Source: Paracoccus sp. (in: a-proteobacteria) (GTDB lineage Bacteria; Pseudomonadota; Alphaproteobacteria; Rhodobacterales; Rhodobacteraceae). Taken from it: 64,000 bases of DNA. The stretch covers positions 37,264-101,263 of the forward strand of contig NZ_JAUNTN010000014.1 in NCBI RefSeq assembly GCF_030538695.1. Reading direction: 5' to 3'. Position 1 is the first letter of the stretch. Each line of letters starts with the position of its first letter. Below, piece by piece: positions 53,419-62,915 of the stretch. The position numbers and the translations under genes are program-made. The notes beneath the pieces are model-generated. The model saw only the letters and a list, made by a program, of their open reading frames with translations. It did no database searches and was not told the origin of the DNA.

Positions 53419-54321
53419 TCAATCGCGGATGCGGTATTCGACGATTTCCGTGCGCTGGATGAACAGAAAGTTATCGTCGGAAATCATCGTCAGCCGGATG
53501 CCAAGATCGTCCTGCCAGACGGAAATCCCCTCAAGGTTATCATAATGCAGCGGCCGGGTTTCCAGCACGGTTTCCGGCTGGCCGGGGCCTTTGGGGCCAA
53601 AGTCAAACCGCCTGACCCGGCTGGAGAATCCGCGGATGCCAAGAAAGCGGCGCTCAAGGATATAGAACCGTCCATCGGGGCCGAAATCTGATCCGGCCAC
53701 CAGCCAGTCGCCATCGCGCGGGATCGACCAGGGCTGATCCCATGCGCCATCCTCGCCATCATCGCACCAGCGCCAGATCGGAAAGGCTGTATCGCGGCTG
53801 CCGGAATCCTCGGGCATGGTCAGCAGGCAGCCGTTCGGTTCCATCGCCAGCGATTCGAGGCTGGCATTCGGGATCAGATCGGCAAAGGCGGGCGGCGACG
53901 GGATGCGCCGCGCCGGGCTGGCGGGGGTGATGTAACCGGCAATGCGGTTCAGCCCCTCGAAACTGACCCAAAGCGTGCCATCCGGGGCAATCGCCAGCCC
54001 TTCGGAATCGCCCTGCCAGCCGGGTTTCAGCGGCTGGCCCTTGCTGTCGCGCAACCGGGTCTGGCCCAGGGTTTCAACGCCCCTGATCCGGCCCGCCGTG
54101 TCCCGCTCGATCCGGCCCCAGCGCAGGGTGCCGCGATCTGACAGGGCGGTGATCTGGTCGCCGTCCTCGGAAATCTCGACGGCGGAATAGCCGCCGAAAT
54201 CCGGGTCGTTTTCAGACCAGACATAGGTGGCGATATAATCGACAGAGACGGCACCCGCAGGGGGTGCCGCCATCAGTCCGAAAGCTGCAAGAATCAGCGC
54301 GAGGCTGCGACGGATTGGCAT
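53419..54321 (-). CDS. Secreted esterase-like phytase-family protein
   Basis: 300 residues with a signal peptide (MPIRRSLALILAAFGLMAAPPAGA). The mature part has beta-propeller-like blocks (SENDPDFGGYSAVEISEDGD; QGDSEGLAIAPDGTLWVSFE; NLEGISVWQDDLGIRLTMISDDNF), the pattern of the esterase-like phytase domain. Its activity is not known here. The start overlaps the mepA 3' end by 28 bases, so they are coupled. Confidence 0.85.
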   Translation of the reverse strand: MPIRRSLALILAAFGLMAAPPAGAVSVDYIATYVWSENDPDFGGYSAVEISEDGDQITALSDRGTLRWGRIERDTAGRIRGVETLGQTRLRDSKGQPLKPGWQGDSEGLAIAPDGTLWVSFEGLNRIAGYITPASPARRIPSPPAFADLIPNASLESLAMEPNGCLLTMPEDSGSRDTAFPIWRWCDDGEDGAWDQPWSIPRDGDWLVAGSDFGPDGRFYILERRFLGIRGFSSRVRRFDFGPKGPGQPETVLETRPLHYDNLEGISVWQDDLGIRLTMISDDNFLFIQRTEIVEYRIRD

Positions 54322-55169
54322 TGGTTCGGCAGGTCCGCCATCGTAAAGCTGCGCGGGTGGCGATAGTTGGGATCAGCTGGCACCGGCTTGACCCGGCTGG
54401 GGTCGATACGGTCGCGGATCATATCCGCCGCCGCCCCGCAATGGTCGCCCGCAGGCACCTCGGCCTGACCGTCGCAGGCACGGTTGCCCGCCGGACAGCG
54501 CAGCCGGACGTGGAAATGATAGTCGTGGTTGTTCACCACCTGAATCTTGCGCAGATAGCTGCGGTCGCCGGTTTCCGTCTGACACATGGCCCATTTCGCC
54601 ACCGGATCGACAAAGATCCGCTGCACCCGAGGGTCACGCGCCGCCGCCCGGATGATCGCCATATGCTGCGGCGACCACAGGCCCGATGGTTCGATCCCGT
54701 TGCGGGCGACAACGGATTGCGAGGACAAATTCTCGCGCTGTGCTCGCGTCAGGCTCAGCGAGGACGGTGGCAGCATCCATATATCGGCATCCAGCCCAAG
54801 CTGGTGGCTGGCATGGCCGCTGGTCATGGGGCCGCCACGCGGCTGGCTCATGTCACCGACGTAAATCCCCTGCCAGCCGACCTGCTGCGCGGCGCGGGAC
54901 AGGCCGATCAGGAAATCCACCAGCTCGGGCTGGCCCCAGTTGCGGTTGCGCGACAGTCGCATAGCCTGCCAGCTTGGCCCGGTTTCCGGCAGTTGCACAT
55001 TGCCCGAGGCGCAGCCCCGCGCATAGCCGCCGATGGGCGATGCCGGCCCCTGGTTTGCGGCGGCAAAGCTGCCGAACACGTCTTTCGCAAGCTGCTGTGC
55101 ATCGGCGGGCAGGGCAAGGCCCGTCGCCAGCACGGCGGCACTTATGGTTGTCAGGATTTTGCGGATCAC
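54294..55169 (-). CDS. mepA: Penicillin-insensitive murein endopeptidase
   Basis: 291 residues from a GTG at 55169 with GGAG 8 bases upstream; the ATG at 55196 would run into the MFS stop and give a poor signal. Signal peptide IRKILTTISAAVLATGLALPADA. The LAS-type zinc ligands are in MTSGHASHQLGLDADIWM and HDYHFHVRL, with six cysteines able to form disulfides. Cleaves D-Ala-meso-DAP cross-links in the periplasm. Middle gene of MFS-mepA-phytase-like. Confidence 0.9.
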   Translation of the reverse strand: MIRKILTTISAAVLATGLALPADAQQLAKDVFGSFAAANQGPASPIGGYARGCASGNVQLPETGPSWQAMRLSRNRNWGQPELVDFLIGLSRAAQQVGWQGIYVGDMSQPRGGPMTSGHASHQLGLDADIWMLPPSSLSLTRAQRENLSSQSVVARNGIEPSGLWSPQHMAIIRAAARDPRVQRIFVDPVAKWAMCQTETGDRSYLRKIQVVNNHDYHFHVRLRCPAGNRACDGQAEVPAGDHCGAAADMIRDRIDPSRVKPVPADPNYRHPRSFTMADLPNQCQSVAASR

Positions 55170-55182
55170 TGCTCTGGCTCCG

Positions 55183-56532
55183 TTATTTTTCGCCATTCGG
55201 ATTGACCCATCTTAACAGCACCAGCGCCAGAAGGAACATCACGATCAGCGGCGATATGCCAATGCGCTGTGATTCGCTGATAAGGGTGACGGCGGTAATC
55301 GTGGCGGGCGCCAGAAAAGCGGTGGCTTTGCCGGACAAGGCGTAAAGGCCAAATGCTTCGGTGGCACGCTCCGGCGTGGTGTGGCGCACCATCATCGTGC
55401 GGCTGGCGGCCTGTAACGCCCCGCCCGCGCCGCCAATTGCGGCACCCAGCACGAACAGCGTTGCATCGGGCAGACGCGAGCCTTCCGCCAGCGCAATGCC
55501 AAAGATCGAATGACGGTCCATTCCGACCAGCACCACGCAGACCCCGATCAGCACCAGCGTGCAGGCGATAATCACCGGCTTTGGTCCGAAACGGCGGTCG
55601 GCGCGACCCCCGATCCAGCTTATGATGGCGGCGGCAATGGCGCTGACCACGCCGAACACCCCGGCCAGAAACACCGGCCAGCCCAACACCGTGCCGGCAT
55701 AGACCCCACCGAACCCATAAAGCGCATTCAGCGCATCGCGGGAAAACATCGACGACAGCAGCCATGCCGTAAGGCTGCGCCGGTCGCGCAGGCTACGGAT
55801 CAACGCCCACAACCCGCGCATCGCTGGCCCGATCCGCACCCGTCCGGCACTTGCGGGTTCGCGCACCCACAGGAAAAACGGCACCATGAACACAACATAC
55901 CAGATCGCCGTCAGCGGCCCGACGAATCGCGTCCCCTCACGCGCCGCTGCATCCAGCCCAAAGATGGGCGCAATCCCGATCAGCGTGCGCCCGGTCGCCG
56001 GGTTCTCGGCAAACAGCAACAGCATGATGGCCAGCGCCACCACCCCGCCCGCATAGCCAAAGGCATAGCCGGAACCGGACACCCGCCCGATCTCATCCTC
56101 GGGGGCGATACCGGGCAACAGGGCGTTGGTGAAGATGGTGGCGAACTCCATCCCGATCAGACCGATGCCAAAGAACACCAGCGCCATGCGCAATCCCGGA
56201 TCATGCGGCACCAGCCCCCAAAGACCTGCCGCGCCGATCACATACAGTCCCGAGAAAAGCCAGATCCACGGCATCCGCCGCCCGGATGTGTCGGCAATCG
56301 CGCCCAAAACCGGTGCCAGAACCGCAATCACCACCCCGCTGACCGACAGGCCCATGCCCCAAAGGCTTTGCGCCCGCGCCCCGGCCGCTTCGGCGCTGAG
56401 GCCCTGCGCAATGAAATGCCCCTGCGCGACCTCGGCAAAATAGATCGAAAAGATAAAGGTCAGCAGTAATGTCGCATAAGGCTGGCTGGCCCAGTCAAAG
56501 AACCACCAACCCCAGATGCGCTTTCTGTCCAT
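55183..56532 (-). CDS. UMF1-type MFS transporter (Atg22-like)
   Basis: 449 residues, twelve or so hydrophobic segments. N-terminal WGWWFFDWASQPYATLLLTF is the family signature, with LAPVLGAIADTSGRRMPW as the MFS loop and GRADRRFGPKPVIIACTLVLI in the second half. Exporter of unknown substrate. Its ATG at 56532 lies at the end of a copy of the GGATATTT motif, whose AAGGACAAAAG supplies the ribosome binding site. Confidence 0.9.
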   Translation of the reverse strand: MDRKRIWGWWFFDWASQPYATLLLTFIFSIYFAEVAQGHFIAQGLSAEAAGARAQSLWGMGLSVSGVVIAVLAPVLGAIADTSGRRMPWIWLFSGLYVIGAAGLWGLVPHDPGLRMALVFFGIGLIGMEFATIFTNALLPGIAPEDEIGRVSGSGYAFGYAGGVVALAIMLLLFAENPATGRTLIGIAPIFGLDAAAREGTRFVGPLTAIWYVVFMVPFFLWVREPASAGRVRIGPAMRGLWALIRSLRDRRSLTAWLLSSMFSRDALNALYGFGGVYAGTVLGWPVFLAGVFGVVSAIAAAIISWIGGRADRRFGPKPVIIACTLVLIGVCVVLVGMDRHSIFGIALAEGSRLPDATLFVLGAAIGGAGGALQAASRTMMVRHTTPERATEAFGLYALSGKATAFLAPATITAVTLISESQRIGISPLIVMFLLALVLLRWVNPNGEK

Positions 56533-56574
56533 CTTTTGTCCTTAAATATCCCGGGGTCCGGGGCAGCGCCCCGG
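56531..56574 (-). repeat. GGATATTT-motif copy with hairpin, forming the RBS of the MFS gene
   Basis: On the minus strand GGATATTTAAGGACAAAAG (56551-56533) runs straight into the ATG at 56532. Just upstream, CCGGGGC (56568-56574 arm) and GCCCCGG form a seven-pair stem around GCT. The hairpin follows the thioesterase gene, while AAGGA serves the next gene. The sequence is 18 of 19 identical to the one at 41052-41070. Confidence 0.7.
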
Positions 56575-56588
56575 TTCTGCGCCGCAGT

Positions 56589-57146
56589 CTAAACTGCCCC
56601 TTGTGCATCTGGCATGACAACCGGCGGCCATGGCCGCCCGGCATCCGCCGCGATCCACGCCTGCACCCAGTCGGGCAGGGCGGGGCTGTCCACTGCCAGC
56701 CCCATGGCGGCCATCACCTCGGCGGGCGGCACGATCCCGTTCGCGCCGGTAAAGGCCATACGCAGCAGCATATGGTTGCAACATTCACCGCCGCGCCACA
56801 TCGACTGGTCGATATAGGCGAACCGCTGATCCCAGCCATGCACCCGCGACAGCATGGTAAAGCGGTGAAACACTTTGACCCGCCGCCGGTATCGGGTCGA
56901 GTTCCCCGCCACCGTCAGCCCCCATTTCTTTTCCTTCAGAATGTGAACCAGCCCGGTGCGTTGCGCCAGTGGGATACGGCCAAGGTCATAAAGCGTCAGC
57001 GTGCGGCCGTTGTTCAGCTCGATCCACGGGTCCAGATCCCAGGGCCAGCAGATATGATGCGACACATGCGTGTCCAGCACCCCAAGCGGCGGGGCCGAGC
57101 GGAACTTGAACATTTCTTTTGCAAGGCGGGCGAAAGGATACATCAA
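56589..57146 (-). CDS. Thioesterase-family protein (THEM6-like hot dog fold)
   Basis: 185 residues. The block GVLDTHVSHHICWPWDLDPWIELNNGRTLTLYDLG (read in parts) matches THEM6-type acyl-CoA thioesterases, where the N-N-G region replaces the usual acid-binding loop. A short hydrophilic C-terminus with VQAWIAADAGRPWPPVVMP closes it. Substrate unknown. Likely shares a message with the MFS gene, although a hairpin lies between. Confidence 0.85.
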   Translation of the reverse strand: MMYPFARLAKEMFKFRSAPPLGVLDTHVSHHICWPWDLDPWIELNNGRTLTLYDLGRIPLAQRTGLVHILKEKKWGLTVAGNSTRYRRRVKVFHRFTMLSRVHGWDQRFAYIDQSMWRGGECCNHMLLRMAFTGANGIVPPAEVMAAMGLAVDSPALPDWVQAWIAADAGRPWPPVVMPDAQGAV

Positions 57147-57268
57147 AACCTCATGTCTTTACCGCCACCGAACCAGCCCCTGCCGCCCGCGTCAATGGTG
57201 ACGCGGCGGTGACGCGTTGACTTTGCGCCATACGCCATAATAACGGAGTAAATACAGCAGGAGCGCAT

Positions 57269-57916
57269 ATGAGCAAGACGGAACAGTCGTGGTGGCATCA
57301 ACCGCTTTGGGCGACGGTCCTGGGTGGGCTGGTCCTGCTTGTTATCGGCGCGGCGGTGACGCGCCTTTGGGATACACGAAACCACGGCAGCAGGATTGCG
57401 CAACTGGAGCAGGCTCTTGCCAAAAGTGAAACGGCGCTGGCCCGGCTGCAAGACGGCAGCAGGCAGCCCATGCAGGATGAACCCGCCCGTATCCGTCTGC
57501 AATCGCTGGAGAGCAGGGCCAAGGACATTGATGTCTGGCTGGAAGACCTGACGGGTTCCCTCAGGGATCTGTCGGACAAGCTCGGCAGTATCGAGGCAAG
57601 CGGGCTGTCCGCCCGACTGACCGATCTGGAGACCGAGGGCGACGACAGCCAGACCCGGCTGGATGATCTGCAAGGCAAGATCGCTGATCTGGACGCCATG
57701 GCCCAGCGCATCGCGGCGCTGGAGGCAGGCACCCGTCCCAAATGTGCCGAGATCATGCAGCAGGCCATTGCCCCGGCCGCCAGCGGCTCGACGGTCGGCT
57801 ATCGTGACGACAACGGGCAATGGCGGACCTCGGCGGAGGACACAAGGGCCGCTTTCGTCAAACTTTACAACGATTTGAATTGCGCTGAAATCGCGGCCCC
57901 GATCCCGCAACGATAG
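57269..57916 (+). CDS. Membrane-anchored coiled-coil protein (unknown)
   Basis: 215 residues. One membrane segment at about 14-30 (LWATVLGGLVLLVIGAAV), then a long coiled coil at about 40-150 with a leucine/aspartate heptad (RIAQLEQALAKSETALARLQ; DLSDKLGSIEASGLSARLTDL; LDDLQGKIADLDAMAQRIAAL), then a small C-terminal domain with two cysteines (KCAEIMQQ, LNCAEI). No family recognised. It stands alone, divergent from the thioesterase gene. Confidence 0.8.
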   Translation: MSKTEQSWWHQPLWATVLGGLVLLVIGAAVTRLWDTRNHGSRIAQLEQALAKSETALARLQDGSRQPMQDEPARIRLQSLESRAKDIDVWLEDLTGSLRDLSDKLGSIEASGLSARLTDLETEGDDSQTRLDDLQGKIADLDAMAQRIAALEAGTRPKCAEIMQQAIAPAASGSTVGYRDDNGQWRTSAEDTRAAFVKLYNDLNCAEIAAPIPQR

Positions 57917-58145
57917 GGTGTGACCCCTGTTTCATGCCCTGATTGACGCGGCATGGCGTCAGGGCGGAACCCCGGTATGGCGGCGGCCAAGGCTTGTCCC
58001 GCGATTTTTTGGGATGCGGGCTGCGCTGACAAGCGAAGGTGCTGCAAACGAAAATGTGCCGATCCCTGATCCCTTAACCGGCCATTGCGCCGAATCCCCC
58101 CTTGCACTAGGTATGGCGCAATTTTTCGATGAACGGGCGGATGCG

Positions 58146-59300
58146 ATGCTGGGTGCAAATGGAAAGAAACCGCTGGTCGGGCTGGTCGGCTGGCGGGGCA
58201 TGGTTGGCTCGGTTCTTATGGACCGGATGGCAACCGAGGGCGATTTCGACCTGATCGAACCGCTGTTCTTTTCGACCTCGAACGCGGGTGGCGCGGCCCC
58301 TCGGGGCGATGCGCCGCTGGCGGATGCCTATGATCTGGACACGCTCAAGCGCTGCGATGCGATCCTGACCTGTCAGGGCGGCGACTATACGTCCGAGGTG
58401 TTCCCAAAGCTGCGGGCTGATGGCTGGAACGGCCACTGGATCGACGCGGCCTCTACCCTGCGGATGGAAAAGGACGCGCTGATCGTGCTGGACCCGGTGA
58501 ACATGCCGGGGATCAAGGATGCGATGGCGGCGGGCAACCTGAACTGGGTTGGTGGCAACTGCACCGTGTCCTGTATGCTGATGGGCGTGGGCGCGCTGTA
58601 TAAGGCCGGGCTGGTGGAATGGATGTCTACGCAGACCTATCAGGCGGCATCCGGCGGCGGTGCGCAGCACATGCGCGAACTGCTGGCCCAATACGGCACC
58701 CTGAATGCCGAAGTCCGCGATCTGCTGGACGATCCGAAATCCGCCATTCTTGAGATCGACCGCAAAGTTCTGGCCCGTCAGCAGGCGATGCTGGGCAGCG
58801 ATGAGATCCGGCAATTCGGTGCGGTGCTGGGCGGCAGCCTGATTCCGTGGATCGACAAGGACTTGGGCAATGGCATGTCCAAGGAAGAATGGAAGGGCAT
58901 GGCCGAAACGAACAAGATCCTCGGTCTTGGTCCCGACGCGCTTGGCGGCTCGGCCGAGGCGGCGATTCCGGTTGATGGCTTCTGCGTCCGCATCGGCGCG
59001 ATGCGCTGTCATTCGCAGGCGCTGACCTTCAAGCTGCGCGGCGATGTTCCCGTGGGCGAGATCGAGGCGATGATCGCCGAGGATAACCCCTGGGCCAAAG
59101 TCGTGCCGAACACACGCGAAGACACGATGCGCGACCTGACCCCGGTGGCCGTCACCGGCACGCTGACGATTCCGGTCGGGCGTATCCGCAAGCTCGCCAT
59201 GGGGCCGGAATATGTCGGTGCCTTTACCATTGGCGACCAACTGCTGTGGGGCGCGGCCGAACCGCTGCGCCGGATGTTGCGTATTCTGATCGAGGCTTGA
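58146..59300 (+). CDS. asd: Aspartate-semialdehyde dehydrogenase
   Basis: 384 residues from ATG 58146; upstream in-frame ATGs at 58113 and 58014 are possible. NADPH-dependent reduction of aspartyl phosphate, feeding lysine, threonine and methionine. N-terminal [18 protein letters not shown], catalytic Cys139 in [10 protein letters not shown], and the later [15 protein letters not shown] with the second active-site His. The sequence is of the enteric Asd type. Followed after 3 bases by yggT. Confidence 0.94.
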   Translation: MLGANGKKPLVGLVGWRGMVGSVLMDRMATEGDFDLIEPLFFSTSNAGGAAPRGDAPLADAYDLDTLKRCDAILTCQGGDYTSEVFPKLRADGWNGHWIDAASTLRMEKDALIVLDPVNMPGIKDAMAAGNLNWVGGNCTVSCMLMGVGALYKAGLVEWMSTQTYQAASGGGAQHMRELLAQYGTLNAEVRDLLDDPKSAILEIDRKVLARQQAMLGSDEIRQFGAVLGGSLIPWIDKDLGNGMSKEEWKGMAETNKILGLGPDALGGSAEAAIPVDGFCVRIGAMRCHSQALTFKLRGDVPVGEIEAMIAEDNPWAKVVPNTREDTMRDLTPVAVTGTLTIPVGRIRKLAMGPEYVGAFTIGDQLLWGAAEPLRRMLRILIEA

Positions 59301-59303
59301 TCC

Positions 59304-59597
59304 ATGCTGACCGTTTATCAGGCTTTGATGCTGATTCTGGATATTCTGTGGTTCGTGATGATCGCGCATATCATCATGTCATGGCTGATTAACTTTCAGG
59401 TGCTGAACCTGCGCCAGCCGCTTGTGGCGCAGCTTTGGACCGGGCTTTCCGGCCTGCTGGAGCCGATCTACGGCCCCGTTCGCCGCATCCTGCCAGCGAC
59501 CGGAGGCGTGGATTTCGCGCCGCTGGTGGTGTTCGTGATCCTGATTATCGTCCGGCAGGCGCTGGCCAATAATATCGGCATGTTCGTCGGCTACTGA
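59304..59597 (+). CDS. YggT-family membrane protein
   Basis: 97 residues with two hydrophobic segments. VFMIAHIIMSWLINF-like (MIAHIIMSWLINFQVL) and the loop WTGLSGLLEPIYGPVRRILPATGGVDFAP are the family blocks. Homologues are involved in membrane-linked assembly and osmotic tolerance. The start lies three bases after the asd stop; the next gene starts 7 bases downstream. Confidence 0.9.
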   Translation: MLTVYQALMLILDILWFVMIAHIIMSWLINFQVLNLRQPLVAQLWTGLSGLLEPIYGPVRRILPATGGVDFAPLVVFVILIIVRQALANNIGMFVGY

Positions 59598-59604
59598 GGC
59601 GGCG

Positions 59605-59952
59605 ATGTGGCGGGCGTGGACAGAGGGCGGGGCTGACCGCCCGGCGGCCCTGTTCCTGCACGGCTGGCTGATGGATCACTACGACGAAAAGGCGGCGTTT
59701 GACGGGGCCTTTGCGCAGGCGGGTTTCGCACGGCTTTATTGCGACTTGCCTGTCATGGGAAACAGCCATGCTGTGCCTGTTCCCCATGATCTTGACGGGT
59801 TTCTGGATGCGCTGGCGGCCTTTTCGGGCTGGTCTCGGGCCAGTTTTGCGGTGCTGGACGCGGCGGGCCATGAATGGCCGCTGTCACATCAGAAGCCATT
59901 GCTTGATGCGCTTGTGGACGATTTCCTGCGCCGGGTTGAGGACGCGGGATGA
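59605..59952 (+). pseudogene. Alpha/beta hydrolase missing its middle (in-frame deletion remnant)
   Basis: 115 residues with ATG 59605 behind GAGGCGGCG. The N-terminal 70 residues (AALFLHGWLMDHYDEKAAF; ARLYCDLPVMGNS; DGFLDALAAF) and the last 35 (SFAVLDAAGHEWPLSHQKPLL) match the two ends of an alpha/beta hydrolase of about 270 residues. The nucleophile elbow (GxSxG) and the acidic triad residue are absent, so hydrolysis is not possible. The frame is intact and it overlaps recQ as ATGA, so it may still be translated. Confidence 0.7.
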
Positions 59953-61991
59953 GCGCAGCAACCCTTCTGCGTCAGGTTTGGGGTTTCGACGATTTTCGCC
60001 CCGGACAGGCCGAGATCGTCAGCGCCGTGGCGGGTGGCCGCGACGTCTTGGCGATCATGCCGACGGGGGGTGGCAAATCGCTGTGCTATCAGCTTCCCGC
60101 CCTGATGCGGGACGGGGTGACGGTGGTGATCTCGCCGCTGATAGCCCTGATGCGCGATCAGGTCCGGGCGCTGCGTGAAGCAGGGGTTGCGGCAGGGGCG
60201 CTGACCAGCGGCAACACCGAGGAGGAGACCCGCGAGGTCTTCGAGGCGCTGGACCGGGGTGCAATCCGGTTGCTGTATATGGCGCCCGAACGGTTGGCCT
60301 CGGGCGGGACGCTGCCTCTGCTGCGCCGCGCGGGGGTGACGGCGATTGCCGTGGATGAGGCGCATTGCGTCAGCCAGTGGGGCCATGATTTCCGTCCCGA
60401 TTACCTGCGTATCGGGGATCTGAAGCGGGCGCTGAACGTGCCGCTGTCGGCCTTTACTGCCACCGCTGATCCCGAAACCCAGGCAGAAATCGTGACCCGC
60501 CTGTTCGCGGGGGCGCAGCCACAGGTGTTCCTGCGCGGCTTTGACCGCCCGAATATCCATCTGGCGTTTCAGCCCAAGGACGGGCCACGGGCGCAGATCC
60601 TGAACTTTGTCGCGGACCGGCGCGGGCTGGCGGGGATCGTCTATTGCGGCACCCGTGCGAAAACCGAGACTCTGGCCGCCGCGCTGATGGCCGAGGGACA
60701 CCCGGCGGTTGCTTATCACGGCGGGCTGGACCCCGATGCGCGGCGCGAGGTCGAGGCGCGTTTCCAGCGCGAGGACGGGCTGATCGTCGCCGCCACCGTC
60801 GCCTTTGGCATGGGGATCGACAAGCCGGATATTCGATGGGTCGCCCATGCGGACCTGCCCAAGAGCATCGAAAGCTATTATCAGGAAATCGGTCGTGCCG
60901 GACGGGATGGCGCCCCGGCCGAGACGCTGACGCTTTACGGTCCCGACGACATCCGCCTGCGCCGCAGCCAGATCGACGAGGGGCTGGCCGATGCCGCCCG
61001 GAAACAGGCGGACCACGCGCGGCTGAACGCCCTGCTGGGTCTGGCCGAGGCCACGGCCTGCCGCCGCCAGCGCCTGCTGGCCTATTTCGGTGAGGACAGC
61101 CCCCCTTGCGGCAATTGCGACCTTTGCGACAACCCGCCGGAAACCTTTGACGCCACCGATCCGGTGCGCATGGCCCTGTCGGCCATGCTGCGCACAGGAG
61201 AATGGTTCGGCGCGGGCTATATTATCGACGTGCTGACCGGCAATGCGACGGATAAGGTTGCGCAGCGGGGCCATGACCATCTGCCGACCTTTGGCGTGGG
61301 CAAGGCGCTGTCGCGTGGCGAGTGGCAGGCCGTCTTGCGGCAGATGCTGGGTCTGGATCTGTGCCGTCCCGATCCCGAACGCCACGGCGGGTTGCATATT
61401 ACCGAGGCCGCGCACCCGGTCCTGCGCGGTGAGATCCCGGTTATCCTGCGTCGCGACCTGATCCGGCGCGGCAAAGCCCCTGCGGTGGTGGTGCGCACGC
61501 TGGTTTCGGACGAGGACGCGCCGCTGCTGTCCGCGCTGAAAGCCAAGCGCCGGGCACTGGCGGAATCGGCCCGTGTCCCGGCCTATGTGATCTTTCCCGA
61601 CCGCACCCTGATCGAGATGGCCGAGACCCGCCCGCAGACGCTGGATGATATGGCCCGGATCAGCGGCGTGGGTGCGAAAAAGCTGGAACGCTATGGTGCG
61701 GATTTCCTGACTGTCATCGCCGGAGAGGTGGGGCAGATGCACCCGGCTCGCCGCAAGCTGGCGGGTCGCGCGGCGGGCAGCCTGTTCGACCGGCTGGATG
61801 AAATCCAGCGCGGTCTGGCCCATGGTGCGGATGGAATCAGCAAGCCGCTGTCCTGTTCCACGGCCACTCTGCGCCAGATTGCCGAGCGCCGCCCGGCCAC
61901 GCTTGTGGCTCTGGCCCGGATTCAGGGCATGGGGGAGGCGCGTCTGGACCGTTTCGGCACGGCGTTTCTGGACGCCATCGCGGAAAGCTGA
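59949..61991 (+). CDS. recQ: ATP-dependent DNA helicase RecQ
   Basis: 680 residues. Walker A region MPTGGGKSLCYQLP at 37-50, DEAH box AVDEAHCVSQWGHDFRPDY, motif VI around YQEIGRAGRDG, the zinc-binding cysteines CGNCDLC, and two HRDC-like stretches at the C-terminus (MARISGVGAKKLERYG; LARIQGMGEARLDRFG). About 70 residues longer than E. coli RecQ because of the second HRDC. The ATG overlaps the hydrolase remnant. Confidence 0.95.
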   Translation: MSAATLLRQVWGFDDFRPGQAEIVSAVAGGRDVLAIMPTGGGKSLCYQLPALMRDGVTVVISPLIALMRDQVRALREAGVAAGALTSGNTEEETREVFEALDRGAIRLLYMAPERLASGGTLPLLRRAGVTAIAVDEAHCVSQWGHDFRPDYLRIGDLKRALNVPLSAFTATADPETQAEIVTRLFAGAQPQVFLRGFDRPNIHLAFQPKDGPRAQILNFVADRRGLAGIVYCGTRAKTETLAAALMAEGHPAVAYHGGLDPDARREVEARFQREDGLIVAATVAFGMGIDKPDIRWVAHADLPKSIESYYQEIGRAGRDGAPAETLTLYGPDDIRLRRSQIDEGLADAARKQADHARLNALLGLAEATACRRQRLLAYFGEDSPPCGNCDLCDNPPETFDATDPVRMALSAMLRTGEWFGAGYIIDVLTGNATDKVAQRGHDHLPTFGVGKALSRGEWQAVLRQMLGLDLCRPDPERHGGLHITEAAHPVLRGEIPVILRRDLIRRGKAPAVVVRTLVSDEDAPLLSALKAKRRALAESARVPAYVIFPDRTLIEMAETRPQTLDDMARISGVGAKKLERYGADFLTVIAGEVGQMHPARRKLAGRAAGSLFDRLDEIQRGLAHGADGISKPLSCSTATLRQIAERRPATLVALARIQGMGEARLDRFGTAFLDAIAES

Positions 61992-62039
61992 AACGACAAC
62001 CGCGCGGGATGTGTTAAGACAGCGCAAAGGAGACCCGCA

Positions 62040-62915
62040 ATGAAGCTGAACTGGTCTGATGTCACCCCGCGCCACCTATGGCTGAATCGCCGCCAGATTA
62101 TCGCCGGCTTGGGGGCTATGGCCGCCGCGCCCGCTGTGGCGGGGACGTCCGGGCTGGTGCCGACCAGCTTTGCCGATGCGACGAATTACAATAATTTCTA
62201 CGAGTTTGGTTTTGGTAAGGGCGACCCCGCCTGTTTTGCCCCGGCGCTGACGACCGACCCGTGGCCGGTGCAGATCGACGGGCTGGTGGATCGCCCCGGC
62301 AGCTATGCGCTGGAGGACATCGCCCCCGGAACCGCACAAGAGGAACGCATCTATCGTCTGCGCTGTGTCGAGGCGTGGTCGATGGTGATTCCGTGGATCG
62401 GGGTTCCGCTGGCTTCGGTTTTGGCGCGGGTGGGGGTGCAACCGGGTGCGAAGCATGTCGCCTTTGAAACCCTGCTGCGCCCCGAGGAAATGCCGGGTCA
62501 GCGCAGCCGCCAGCTTGACTGGCCCTATCGTGAGGGGTTGCGGCTGGATGAGGCCATGCACCCGCTGACCCTGCTGGCGACCGGCATGTATGGCCAGCCG
62601 ATGCCGAAGCAGAACGGCGCCCCGATCCGTTTGGTGGTGCCGTGGAAATACGGGTTCAAGTCGATCAAGTCGATCGTCCGCATCACCCTGACGGCGGATC
62701 AGCCGCAAACCACCTGGCAGCAGATGCAACCCGAGGAATACGGCTATTATGCCAATGTGAACCCGGCGGTGGATCATCCGCGCTGGTCGCAGGCGTCGGA
62801 GCGTGTCATCGGCGCGGGCCTTCTGGGCGGGCGCCAGGACACGCTGCCCTTCAACGGCTACGCCGATCAGGTGGCGGGGCTTTATGCCGGGATGGATCTG
62901 ACGACACATTACTAA
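62040..62915 (+). CDS. msrP: Protein-methionine-sulfoxide reductase catalytic subunit MsrP
   Basis: 291 residues, periplasmic molybdopterin enzyme that repairs methionine sulfoxide in envelope proteins. Twin-arginine signal ([21 protein letters not shown]), then [16 protein letters not shown] and the cofactor ligand Cys109 in [18 protein letters not shown]-terminal [15 protein letters not shown] is conserved. Its membrane partner msrQ begins 648 bases downstream instead of directly after it. Confidence 0.95.
   Translation: MKLNWSDVTPRHLWLNRRQIIAGLGAMAAAPAVAGTSGLVPTSFADATNYNNFYEFGFGKGDPACFAPALTTDPWPVQIDGLVDRPGSYALEDIAPGTAQEERIYRLRCVEAWSMVIPWIGVPLASVLARVGVQPGAKHVAFETLLRPEEMPGQRSRQLDWPYREGLRLDEAMHPLTLLATGMYGQPMPKQNGAPIRLVVPWKYGFKSIKSIVRITLTADQPQTTWQQMQPEEYGYYANVNPAVDHPRWSQASERVIGAGLLGGRQDTLPFNGYADQVAGLYAGMDLTTHY

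Noticed and set aside
59889-62075. Very long open frame on the minus strand across recQ
   Set aside because: Shadow of recQ, which has all helicase motifs on the plus strand.
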